Positions 16,509-24,700 of a stretch of DNA of 36,653 bases are shown in pieces (the first letter of the stretch is position 1; every line of letters starts with the position of its first letter). This DNA is from Oscillospiraceae bacterium (GTDB lineage Bacteria; Bacillota; Clostridia; Oscillospirales; Oscillospiraceae): positions 1 through 36,653 of the forward strand of contig CADBKO010000027.1 of NCBI GenBank assembly GCA_902795345.1, in the 5' to 3' direction. Below the pieces are notes generated by a model. It was given only the letters and a program-made list of their open reading frames with translations, did no database searches and had not been told where the DNA came from. Made by a program: the position numbers and the translations under genes.

Positions 16509-17879
16509 TCAAAGCGCGGCCACGGCGGCGGCGATGCGCTCCTCGTCTCCGGGCAGCAGCGTGCGCGCGGAGAGCAGCAGCTCTCCCTCGTGGATGCGGG
16601 AAACGATGCAGGTTTCCGAGAGACGCAGGGCTTCCTCCAAGGCATCCACGCTCCGACTTTTCGGCACGATCGCCGCTGCGTAGCCGGGCAGAGAGACGTT
16701 GGGCAGGGAACCGCCGCCGGCCTCATCCTCTGTCTTCCGCAGCCGGATCTCCCAGTCCGGCTGCAGCTCCCGCAGCCGTCGGACAAGGTCGGAAGCCCGG
16801 TCCCGAAGCGTCTCCTCCTCGGCTGCGAGCATGCGCAGCGTGGGAATGCGCTCCATCGCTTCCTCCGGGCAGCGGCAAATATCCAGCGTGGCCTCCAGCG
16901 CCTGCAGCGTCAGCTTGTCCGGACGCAGGACCCTGGCCAGGGGATGGGACTTCATGGCGGCTATCAGCTCCTTCCGGCCCGCCAGGATGCCCCCCTGGGC
17001 TGCGCCGAATAGCTTGTCGCCGGAGAAGCAGATCACGTCCGCGCCCTGCAGGATGCCGTCCCGCGCGATCCTGCAATCCCGCAGCCAGGGCAGCTTCGGG
17101 TCAAAAAGAAAACAGGAACCCATATCGTACAGGAGGGGAAGCCCCTGCTCCTTCGCAAGTCCGCTGAGGGCTTCCACATCTGCGGATTCCGTGAAGCCGA
17201 CGATCTCATAGTTGCTGGTGTGGACCTTCAGCAGGACCTCCGCTCCGTCCTGGACGGCGCGGGCATAATCCTTCAGCCGTGTCCGGTTGGTGGTGCCCAC
17301 CTCCGTGAGAAGCGCGCCGGAGGCGGCCATGATGTCCGGGATGCGGAAGGAACCGCCGATCTCCACCAGTTCCCCGCGGGAGATGGCCACCTGCTTTCCC
17401 GCCGCCAGGGCGGAGAGCATCAGGAACACCGCCCCCGCGTTGTTGTTCACTACCATGGCGGCCTCCGCCCCCGTGAGGCTGCAGAGCAGACCCTCGATAT
17501 GGGCGTAGCGGCTGCCCCGGACCCCGGAAGCAATATCATATTCCAGATTGGAGTAGCCGCTGTAAACGGCTTCCGCCAGGGCGTAAAGCTCTTTCCCGAG
17601 GGGGGCGCGGCCCAGGTTCGTGTGCAGCACGATGCCGGTAGCGTTCACCACGCCCCGTAGGCTGGGCTTGCGGTATGTTTTCATTTTTTCCAGCACCAGG
17701 GATGCGCACCGGTCCGGGGAGGGAAGGGTATCCCGCTTTCCGGCCAGTATATCGGCGCGAAGCTCATCCAGGAGCTTCCGCGCTGCGAGCTTCACCAGCG
17801 TCCGGTTTTCTCCCAGTAACAGGGGATGCTCCAGCAAACGGTTCATATTGGGCAGCTCCCGCAGCAGACTGTAATCCAT
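16509..17879 (-). CDS. selA: L-seryl-tRNA(Sec) selenium transferase
   Basis: SelA is a PLP enzyme that converts Ser-tRNA-Sec to Sec-tRNA-Sec using selenophosphate. The 456-residue protein is close to the usual length. It has the PLP lysine K289 in FSGDKLFGAAQGG, the N-terminal NATGIVLHTNLGRAPLG motif and the family EVGTTNRTRL and KVHTSNYEIVGF motifs. The ATG at 17879 follows a GGAGG site and gives the standard N-terminus (LRELPNMNRLLEHP); the frame extends 30 codons further upstream without support. It is convergent to the selenoprotein gene and has its own promoter. Confidence 0.96.
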   Translation of the reverse strand: MDYSLLRELPNMNRLLEHPLLLGENRTLVKLAARKLLDELRADILAGKRDTLPSPDRCASLVLEKMKTYRKPSLRGVVNATGIVLHTNLGRAPLGKELYALAEAVYSGYSNLEYDIASGVRGSRYAHIEGLLCSLTGAEAAMVVNNNAGAVFLMLSALAAGKQVAISRGELVEIGGSFRIPDIMAASGALLTEVGTTNRTRLKDYARAVQDGAEVLLKVHTSNYEIVGFTESADVEALSGLAKEQGLPLLYDMGSCFLFDPKLPWLRDCRIARDGILQGADVICFSGDKLFGAAQGGILAGRKELIAAMKSHPLARVLRPDKLTLQALEATLDICRCPEEAMERIPTLRMLAAEEETLRDRASDLVRRLRELQPDWEIRLRKTEDEAGGGSLPNVSLPGYAAAIVPKSRSVDALEEALRLSETCIVSRIHEGELLLSARTLLPGDEERIAAAVAAL

Positions 17880-17900
17880 GTGCCGCCTCCGATTGATCCT

Positions 17901-17916
17901 GCCCGCATCTGCGGGC
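17901..17916 (-). promoter_or_regulatory. Hairpin in the selA 5' leader
   Basis: A 16-nt perfect GC-rich palindrome (GCCCGCA/TGCGGGC) sits in the leader between the promoter and the selA ribosome binding site. It folds as a tight stem with a very small loop. The function is unknown. Confidence 0.45.
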
Positions 17917-17928
17917 GTTATTGCTTCT

Positions 17929-17957
17929 AATATGGCAAAAAGACGCCTTCTTGTCAA
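17929..17957 (-). promoter_or_regulatory. Promoter for selA
   Basis: On the minus strand a perfect TTGACA (17957-17952) is followed after 17 nt by CATATT (17934-17929), about 50 nt upstream of the selA ATG. Confidence 0.72.
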
Positions 17958-18144
17958 GGCGGGAAACAAGGGAACCCACGGCTGCCCTGCAGGCGCTGCG
18001 GTGTCGCCATGCCTCTTTGCGTAAACGATCAGAGCTTGTCGATCTCCTTCGCTTCACGGATCGCTTTTGGGCAGCAGGGCAGCTGCCGGGTCTCCATATA
18101 CCGGACAGTGCGGTAGAGCCGTTAGGCTTTTTGTGCATTACCGA

Positions 18145-18171
18145 TTGACAACACTCCCGATCCGGTATAAC
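18145..18171 (+). promoter_or_regulatory. Promoter-like sequence upstream of the decayed genes
   Basis: A perfect TTGACA (18145-18150) and TATAAC (18166-18171) with a short 15-nt spacer. It precedes an intrinsic terminator and then the remains of a PEP/pyruvate-binding gene, so it looks like a preserved leader. I see no gene between the selA promoter (17957) and here. Confidence 0.45.
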
Positions 18172-18182
18172 ATGAAATTTAG

Positions 18183-18234
18183 GAGACAACGACGTCTTCC
18201 AGGCAGCTTTGCCCGACCGTCGATGTCTCTTTTT
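18183..18234 (+). terminator. Intrinsic terminator/attenuator in the leader of a decayed gene
   Basis: An 11-bp stem with one A/A mismatch (GAGACA-A-CGACG, 18183-18194, with CGTCG-A-TGTCTC, 18218-18229) is followed by TTTTT. A smaller inner hairpin (GGCA/TGCC) sits in the loop. Promoter, terminator and then a ribosome binding site before a gene start is the layout of an attenuated leader; no known riboswitch was recognised. Confidence 0.6.
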
Positions 18235-18271
18235 GGCCAGTGGGGTCCATGCATTTGACGGGAGGAGCCGT

Positions 18272-18430
18272 ATGGCTGCGTTTGATAGGATCGAATCCGG
18301 GATACCTTCCATGGACAAGGCCCTGGACAGTATCCGCCTGGGGGACAACGTGGCGTGGCGGGTGTCCTCGTTTGCGGGATTCCGGGATTTTGCCCGCCCT
18401 TCGCCCGGCAGGCGATCCGAGACGGCAGAA
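18272..18430 (+). pseudogene. Remnant of a PEP/pyruvate-binding (PPDK-like) protein, N-terminus
   Basis: After a good GGGAGGAG site the ATG at 18272 opens a typical N-terminus (AAFDRIESGIPSMDKALD, IRLGDNVAWRV) that I associate with PEP/pyruvate-binding-domain proteins. Around 18395-18400 the frame breaks: the expected FARQAIRDGRK continues in another frame. Soon after, the sequence changes to a different gene. Only about 55 codons remain, so this is a decayed, internally deleted gene. The family call rests on motif memory only. Confidence 0.6.
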
Positions 18431-18735
18431 AGGGTATCGAGATAATCGAAGCGGCGGCGCTGCGGGATCACATGCCATACATGCGAAAGGCGAAGGATGA
18501 ATAAGATCGAATATGTGCAGGACATTTCCGGCTCCCCGGAGGAGACGAAAGCCACCCTCTCGACGGGCATTTCGTAAACCACATGATCACGGCGCTGATC
18601 GCCCTTTTCGGGGGCTGGATCTGGCAGACCGAGGGGATCGAGTCCCTTTTCATCATTTCGGCAGTGCCCGGCCTCTGCAACAGCGCCTACGCCGCCGGCA
18701 TCAGGCCGAAAGCAAAAGAACACGATTTACCATGA
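18431..18735 (+). pseudogene. Remnant of an MFS-type transporter, C-terminus
   Basis: Three pieces in different frames read as one protein tail: RDHMPYMRKAKDE, then IEYVQDISGSPEETKATLSTGIS, then NHMITALIALFGGWIWQTEG and LFIISAVPGLCNSAYAAG up to TGA at 18733. The last piece has two hydrophobic segments typical of the end of a major facilitator superfamily protein. At least two frameshifts separate the pieces, and the rest of the gene is missing. Confidence 0.6.
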
Positions 18736-18807
18736 GAAGCAAGGCCGATCGGAAACACAAGACGATCAGACAAGCATCTGTTATTTGAAATTGTGAGGTG
18801 CCGCATC

Positions 18808-19140
18808 ATGAGCAACCTGTCATTCCTCGACGCCATCCCTGCCCGGAATTCGATCCGGCGAAGCGAGAGCCTGAATGTCCTGGGCGGCGCAGCCAACAGC
18901 GGCAGCGCCCTGGAAGCGGATATCAGCGTCTGGGCAAACGACGGGAACGGATGGAAGGCTTTGCTTACGCAGAAGGTCTCCATCGGTGAGGGGGAACATA
19001 AGCATCTCTATTTCACGCTGCGCCCGGCATCGTTTTCCCGTGAGTTATGGGGGGAAGAACCTGAAGAGCTGGAGCTGGTGATCCGGGATTCGGAACCGGG
19101 GCAGGATGAAAACGGCGTCCTGGTGTTCATCGGAGACTGA
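18808..19140 (+). CDS. Hypothetical small protein
   Basis: A 110-residue acidic protein (SFLDAIPARNSIRR, SGSALEADISVW, ending DENGVLVFIGD). There is no signal peptide or membrane segment. The alternating hydrophobic pattern suggests an all-beta fold, but no family was recognised. The ATG at 18808 has only a weak GTGAGG site, and a GTG/TTG codon upstream is possible. A terminator follows directly, which supports a real transcript. The gene sits beside decayed genes and may itself be a fragment. Confidence 0.5.
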   Translation: MSNLSFLDAIPARNSIRRSESLNVLGGAANSGSALEADISVWANDGNGWKALLTQKVSIGEGEHKHLYFTLRPASFSRELWGEEPEELELVIRDSEPGQDENGVLVFIGD

Positions 19141-19161
19141 ACACCAGAATAGGAAAAATCG

Positions 19162-19210
19162 GACCGGAGGGACCCTTTGCCTTTTGACAAATGATCTCTC
19201 CGGTCTTTTT
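19162..19210 (+). terminator. Rho-independent terminator
   Basis: An 8-bp stem (GACCGGAG 19162-19169 with CTCCGGTC 19198-19205) with a long structured loop is followed by TTTTT at 19206-19210. Confidence 0.6.
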
Positions 19211-19302
19211 GGCTTATCCGAAGCATGAAAAGCGGGAGAATGGGAGCATATCCGGAGCGCATACCCGGTCACAATGGCCCGTGTTCCTGAACTCCGCACC
19301 TT

Positions 19303-20202
19303 TCAGTCGGCCTGCGCGAGGTATTCCTTCAGACTGTCCAGCCGCCGCTCCATGTCGTGATGCCCGAGCCAATACAGGCTGCCGAGCTTTTCCATATCCC
19401 CGTCGAAGCGCTTGACCGTCACCGGCTCGGACGGCGCCATAAGAAAGATCTCGCCGGAAGCGGCTTTTCTCTCAAGCATCTCGACGGTGCTGTTGAATTC
19501 TTCATTGGCAGACCCAAGCGCCTTTACGAATGCGGGATACTTTCTGTAGATTCGCCCGGCGAGCCTCGGAGCGCCCGGCTTTCGGCGGTATGCAAGCTCA
19601 CGCGTGCGCACAACGACGGTCTTCTTCTCGCCGCTGGCCTCTGACCATCGGAAGGGGATCTTTTCGGCGCATCCGCCGTCCAGATACGGAACGCCGTCGA
19701 TCATGACCGGGCGTGTGACGTAAGGAACGCTTGCAGACGCCTGCACCGCCTTGAAAATATCGCAGCTGTCTTTTTCGAAATACTCGGCCTTTCCCGTCAG
19801 AAGATTGGTCGCGGATACGGCCAGACGGCGCGCCGGGTCGCGGAGCCGCGCTTCGTCAAGAGGGTGCTTTTTCAGCAGATCGTCGAACAGATAGGAAAAC
19901 CCCGTTATGCCGCGGTCACGGCGAAAAGCGCCCAGGCCGCAATAGTTCTGATCGTGGCGGTATCGAAGATCGATCCGCGCGCCCCATCCGATCTGCCCCG
20001 AGACGTATCCGATGGCGGAAAGCGCGCCCGCAGACACGCCGACCACCGAGGAAAAGTTGATGCCGTGCTGCATCAGGACGTCCAGCACGCCCAATGTATA
20101 CAGCCCTTTCCAGCCGCCGCCCTCCAGGACAAGGCATCCCTTCGTGATTTCATCGGATGCCCTCCCGGAGGGGATAGAATCTATTTGTTTGTATATCTTC
20201 AA
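19303..20202 (-). CDS. Patatin-like phospholipase
   Basis: A 299-residue RssA-type patatin with the oxyanion motif GGGWKG (28-33), the nucleophile elbow GVSAG (Ser57) and the catalytic Asp in YLDGGC. These serine-Asp dyad enzymes hydrolyse acyl esters of lipids. The TTG at 20202 is preferred because GTGAGGAGG lies 6 nt before it; the frame extends 16 codons upstream to another TTG without a good site. It stands alone, convergent to the small hypothetical gene. Confidence 0.85.
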   Translation of the reverse strand: MKIYKQIDSIPSGRASDEITKGCLVLEGGGWKGLYTLGVLDVLMQHGINFSSVVGVSAGALSAIGYVSGQIGWGARIDLRYRHDQNYCGLGAFRRDRGITGFSYLFDDLLKKHPLDEARLRDPARRLAVSATNLLTGKAEYFEKDSCDIFKAVQASASVPYVTRPVMIDGVPYLDGGCAEKIPFRWSEASGEKKTVVVRTRELAYRRKPGAPRLAGRIYRKYPAFVKALGSANEEFNSTVEMLERKAASGEIFLMAPSEPVTVKRFDGDMEKLGSLYWLGHHDMERRLDSLKEYLAQAD

Positions 20203-20402
20203 GCTGATCCTCCTCACACGCCCGCGTAGCTGAAAGCGGGAGAGTGACAAAAATGGGGTGGCTGCGAGGCTGGCCCCTTTCCTTTTGCCTGGTAACAGGG
20301 ATCAATGCTGAGAATTGCTGAGGTCGTTCTCCTTGTTCTTTGCTACCATAATCTCATGTTCCTCCGTGACCGAGAGTGCCAGCCTCTCCACTTCTTCGTC
20401 TG

Positions 20403-20489
20403 TCAGCGGCTCTTTTCCCGCCTCTTTTGATGCATCTGCACCTTCCTGAACAGTTTCAGAAAGAGCCGATACGCTTCTTGATCTTTCAT
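20403..20489 (-). CDS. Very short ORF (28 residues) with promoter and RBS
   Basis: The minus strand has TATAAT (about 20519-20514), a GGGGAGAG site and an ATG at 20489 that gives MKDQEAYRLFLKLFRKV and stops at 20403. A second frame downstream (ending NKENDLSNSQH near 20303) also looks protein-like, so a frameshifted small gene is possible. The rest of 20203-20660 shows no clear gene. Confidence 0.3.
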   Translation of the reverse strand: MKDQEAYRLFLKLFRKVQMHQKRREKSR

Positions 20490-20660
20490 CGCGTTTCTCT
20501 CCCCTCTGCCTGATTATACCCGCTGGGGGATGGCAATATCAAGTCATAGTTATGTGCCCTTTTTTGGGCCTGCCTCTGCTTTTTTCTCTGCTTTTTTCGG
20601 AAATACCTGAAATGAGCGGGCCGGGGAAATGTACCGAAAAGTTACGGAAAACATACAAAA

Positions 20661-20687
20661 GCCCTGAAACCATCAAGATTTCAGGGC
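20661..20687 (-). terminator. Terminator downstream of the tRNA-Thr remnant
   Basis: A perfect 9-bp stem (GCCCTGAAA with TTTCAGGGC) around a 9-nt loop; on the minus strand it is followed by TTTTG. It lies just beyond the 3' end of the tRNA remnant. Confidence 0.65.
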
Positions 20688-20694
20688 TAAAAGT

Positions 20695-20739
20695 TGGAGC
20701 TGCTGCCCGGATTCGGACCGGGGACCTCATCCTTACCAA
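20695..20739 (-). pseudogene. 3' half of a tRNA-Thr(GGU) gene (attachment-site-like remnant)
   Basis: On the minus strand the sequence runs from the anticodon loop (TTGGTAAGG) through the T arm (CCCCGG-TCCGAAT-CCGGG) and acceptor end to TCCA. The T loop has TCCGAAT instead of TTCGAAT. The 5' half is absent: upstream sequence departs after position 20739. A tRNA cut at the anticodon with only the 3' part kept is the typical mark of tyrosine-recombinase integration. Confidence 0.7.
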
Positions 20740-20871
20740 CCGCTGGGGGAGTGTCCGCCGGGCCCTTTCCGGGCATGCTTTGCGCTCTTTGGTAGGCATG
20801 GAGTTGCTTTCCCGGCCCGTTCCATCCACGTTTTCCAACCGGTGTTTTCCTCATGTGGGTCGGAAAGTGGG

Positions 20872-21584
20872 TCAGAGTTTCTCCAGCCCCGTTGCCAGAG
20901 TCTGCCAGCGGGACTCCACCATGTTCAGAACGTAGTCCCGGCGAATGTCCGCCCGGGGCAGGGTGCTTAGCACCAGCGAGGAAAGCGCCTCCCGGTCCAA
21001 AACGGGCATAGGGTAGGAAATACTCTTTTTCCTCACGAGGTCTAAAAACGCCTGGATCAGCAGGGGGCTGGTTTTCCCAGGGTCTTCGCCGTAGCCTCTG
21101 GAAACGAGGGTGATGTTGTTATCGTAGTTCGGAGCCATACGGAGGACCTCACCGGTGGCCCGGTCACGGAGGATCCCTTAGTTTTTCGTGTGCCGGTCCA
21201 TATTGAAGCAGAGGGCACCCATAAAGAGAATGTCCGGATACTCCAGGCCCAGGGAGGGCTTCAGCGCACTCAGCCGGTCATAGTTCAGGATATAATCCTC
21301 ATCCTCGCCCACGATAGCCTCCGCAGGCTCGAAGTTATACCGGCCCAAGGTGAAATCCCTGGTTTTCAAATAGGCCCCGGCTTCCGCATACTCCGACATG
21401 GAGAAGCCCAGAGCCTTGCCGCACCGCAGCTCCGCTACCGCCCGGTTCCAGCTCATCGGGATCCCATTCAGCTCCGTTCCGGCACCTCCTCGCTGTGATT
21501 GCTGTGGGCAATCTTAGCATAAAACTCAATCCCTTCAAGTTCATAGAAAAGCATCCCGGCAGGGAGTTCTATCTTTGGAGTACC
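20872..21584 (-). pseudogene. HipA-like kinase pseudogene
   Basis: Three segments join into one HipA-type kinase core: FYELEGIEFYAKIAHSNHSE, then ELNGIPMSWNRAVAEL through DRHTKN, then GILRDRATGEVLRMAPNYDNN. DRHTKN matches the catalytic loop and APNYDNN the metal-binding region. A frameshift near 21470 separates the first two segments, and a TAA at 21178-21180 replaces the residue after DRHTKN. The 5' end is also missing, because the 61-nt dispersed repeat begins 2 nt upstream. Three lesions make it clearly non-functional. Confidence 0.72.
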
Positions 21585-21585
21585 G

Positions 21586-21646
21586 CCTCCGCCACATGGC
21601 GGGGAATATATCAAGAAAACGAAGTCAAGAAGATAAAGCCCTCCGC
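21586..21646 (+). repeat. 61-nt dispersed repeat, copy 1
   Basis: It matches 36331-36391 at 59 of 61 positions (core GGGGAATATATCAAGAAAAC). Here the end AAGCCCTCCGC lacks the complementary arm that makes a terminator in copy 2. It abuts the truncated 5' end of the HipA-like pseudogene. Confidence 0.9.
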
Positions 21647-21763
21647 TGCAAAAGAGCGTACGGCAAATCCACATCATGAGAAGACACCCCATAAAGCGCC
21701 CATGATCCCCGCCCGGAGAGTCAGCTTCGAGCCTGATAAATTCGAAAAGCCATGGATTGGAAA

Positions 21764-24700
21764 TTATTCGATGGCTTTCAGAGAATCTGCCATGTCGATT
21801 TTATCCAGCTTAAAATAGAGGAGAAATGCCACGATTGCGGCGAAAACGAAGGTCAGGGCCACCGAGACTACATAGCTGAAGGGGGCCGCACGGCAGCCAA
21901 AATAGAAGCTGCTGATTTTGATCTGGTTCATTACATACCAGAGCAGCGCATAGCCCATGGGCAGGCCTGCCAAAGCGCTGATGAGGGTGAGTACCATGTT
22001 CTCTCGGAAAACATAGGCGGCCGTTTCCTTGGGATAGAAGCCCAGTACCTTTAGAGTTGCAATCTCCCGTTTCCGTTCATTGATGCTGATATTCGTCAGA
22101 TTATACAGCACGATAAAGGCCAGGGCGCCGGCGCAGACCAGTACGATGAGAACGATATAATTCATGCTGGAGAGCATGCTTCCCACCCGTTGGCGCATAT
22201 CGTTCAGAACATTGACGGCGGCTGCGTTCCCGTCTCCCATGACAGAAGCGGCGACGGCATGACCCTCCGCGCCTTCCGCCAGGTTCAGATAGGCTGTCTT
22301 AATCTCCGGCGAAGCCCCCCACTGCTCCCGTAAGGTATCGGTGCGGATGAAAGCGTAGTCATAAATGTAATTGTCGAAAATCCCGGAGACAGTGAGCGTT
22401 ACTTCCCGAAGCTCCGGGCTGCGCAGCGTAATGGTATCGCCGGTCCTGAGACCGCAGTCTGCAGCAAGGCGGTTATTGATGACCGTTTCCCCGAACCCCG
22501 GCCAGGGGACAGGTTCCCCGTTCCTGTGCAAGTCGAAGAACCCTTCCAAGGGCTCTTCGAACACCAGGGCGTTGACGCTGACGGTCCTGCCGCCTTCGGT
22601 CAGATCCATTGCTCCGGCATGGAGGAAGGCCACACTGGATATTTCTTCCTCATGGGCGGAGCGGAAGCGCTCCTGTTCGGTCATGCTCAGCGCCTTTGTG
22701 AAGGTGACGGAGCAGTCGTAAAGCTCGATCTCGTCGTATTGATAGTCCACGATGTGCTGGATAGAATCCCGGATACCGAAGCCGGTGAGCAGCAGAGCCG
22801 TGCAGCCCCCCACCCCCAGAATCATCATAACCATTCGCTTTTTATACCGGAGAATATTACGTATGGAGACCTTGTGAAGGAATTTCACCCGCTTCCAGAG
22901 GAATTTCACCCGCTCAATGAGAATGCGTTTTCCCGCCGACGGGGCCTTGGGGCGGATGAGTTCCGCCGCCGATTCCCGCAGATCCCGGCGGCACACCAGC
23001 CAGGTCGCGCCCAAAGCACAAAGAAGGAAAAGAGCGGTACAGGCGGCAAACAGCCCCCAATCCAGCACGAAGGCCACTGGCCGGGCGACGGAGTACATGA
23101 TCTGATATACCTGCCAGAGAGCCATTGGCAGGAAACGGGACCCCAGGAGGAAGCCCGTGACGCAGCCCAGCGCCGACGCGCTGCCCGCATAAAAAAGATA
23201 CTGACCGATGATAGCGCCGCTGCCGTAGCCCAGCGCCTTCAGGACGCCGTTCTGGGTGCGCTGTTCGTCTACCATTCGGGTCATCGTGGTGACGCAGACC
23301 AGGGCAGCCACCAGGAAAAAGAACAGGGGGAAGACCCGGGAAACGCCCCGGACGATTCCCATGTCGTTGTCCAGGGTGGCGCAGCCGATGTTGGCGCTGC
23401 GATCCAACACGAAGGTAACGGGTTCCTCCAGGTCTCCCAGCTTCTCTCTGGCTTCGTCCACCCTCTGCTGTCCTTCTGCCAGCTCCGCCTCGGCTTCGGC
23501 AAATTTCTGCTCCGCCTCAGCTGCGGCGTTCTCGTATTCCAGAAGTCCGTCGGCGTATTCCGCCTCTCCCTCCGAGAGTCTCAGCTCCCCGTCGGACAGC
23601 TCCTGCTCCGCTTCCGCAATGGCTGCATAGGCTGCTTCAAAGCTCTCGGCGTATTCCTTTTCCCCTGCGGAGAGCTGTGCTTCGGTTTCTTCGAGCTGCT
23701 CCTCCGCCTCTGCCATGGCAGCTTCCGCAGCGCTTCTTTCTGCTTCCAGCCGCGCCGTGCCATCATCGTACTTGGTCCGGGCGACCTCCAATTCGGCGGT
23801 CAGAGCGGCCATCGCCTCCTCGGTCAAGGGCATTCCCAATTGCTCCCCGGCAAGGATCCAGGCGTCGCAGAACCCTTTCGACGACATTCCGTACTCCGCT
23901 AAAGCATGGTCCGCTGCGGCGGTGAGCCGGGGAGATCCACCGGAGAGCAATGCCGACACCAGTTCTTCCGGTGAAACAGCGGGATCGATCAGGCCGGCGC
24001 CGCTGAGCCCCAGAACCAGAGCCTGCCCCGCTTGATACAGGTTCCGGCACTGCGCCAGCTGTTCCTCTCCCTGGGTAAGCTGCCGGGAAGCTTCCTCCAG
24101 CTCTGCTTGAGCGTCGGTTAATTCCTGCTCTAAGGATTCCCGCTGGGACAACAACTCCATCCTGGCTCTCTCCAACTGCGCCCAGCCCTCGTCCAGCTCT
24201 CGCCGGGCGTCGTCAAACCGCTTTTCGGCGTCTGCTTTTTGAGCGTCCAGCGTCTTTCTGCCCTCTGCGAGCTGCTGCCAACCCTCGTCCAGCCCTGAAC
24301 GGGCGGAATCCAGCTCCTGACGGGCATCGGTCAGCTCCTTCTTCGCATCCGCCCGCAGGGAGAAATAGGTTTCCCGCCCCTCGTCCAACTCTCTTTGGGC
24401 GTCCTCAATTTTGGAAAGGGCTTCGTCCCGCAGTGCGTTGTACCGCAGGGCAGCCCGCTCTTCCAGAAGCGCGGAGACGGAGGGTTCCATTTCTCTTACG
24501 GCGTCTTCATACTCCTGGGAGGAAGAATTTCCCAGATCCCCAAGGGAAAGAAAAATCTCCGTAAAGTAATCTGTGCGGAAGCCTTCGGCAGGCAGACAAA
24601 CGAACCCTGCCAGCGAGCCCCGGCCAAGGGCCGTCGTACCCCGCTCGAAATTGGCGTAGTACGGTGCATTGACGAGCCCCACCACGGTGAAGGCGTCATA

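Noticed and set aside
18183..18234. A known riboswitch class in this leader
   Set aside because: Only the terminator stem is clear; no conserved core of a known class was recognised.
20552..20935. Plus-strand ORF containing AARIRTGDLI
   Set aside because: This peptide is the familiar shadow of a tRNA 3' half on the opposite strand, not a protein.
21178..21180. The in-frame stop in the HipA-like gene as a recoded codon
   Set aside because: It is TAA, not TGA, no hairpin follows, and a separate frameshift and 5' truncation make it a pseudogene.
23400..24400. Repeated acidic motifs in the ABC permease gene as a DNA repeat
   Set aside because: They come from the Glu/Ala/Leu-rich coiled coil of the encoded protein and are not exact DNA repeats.
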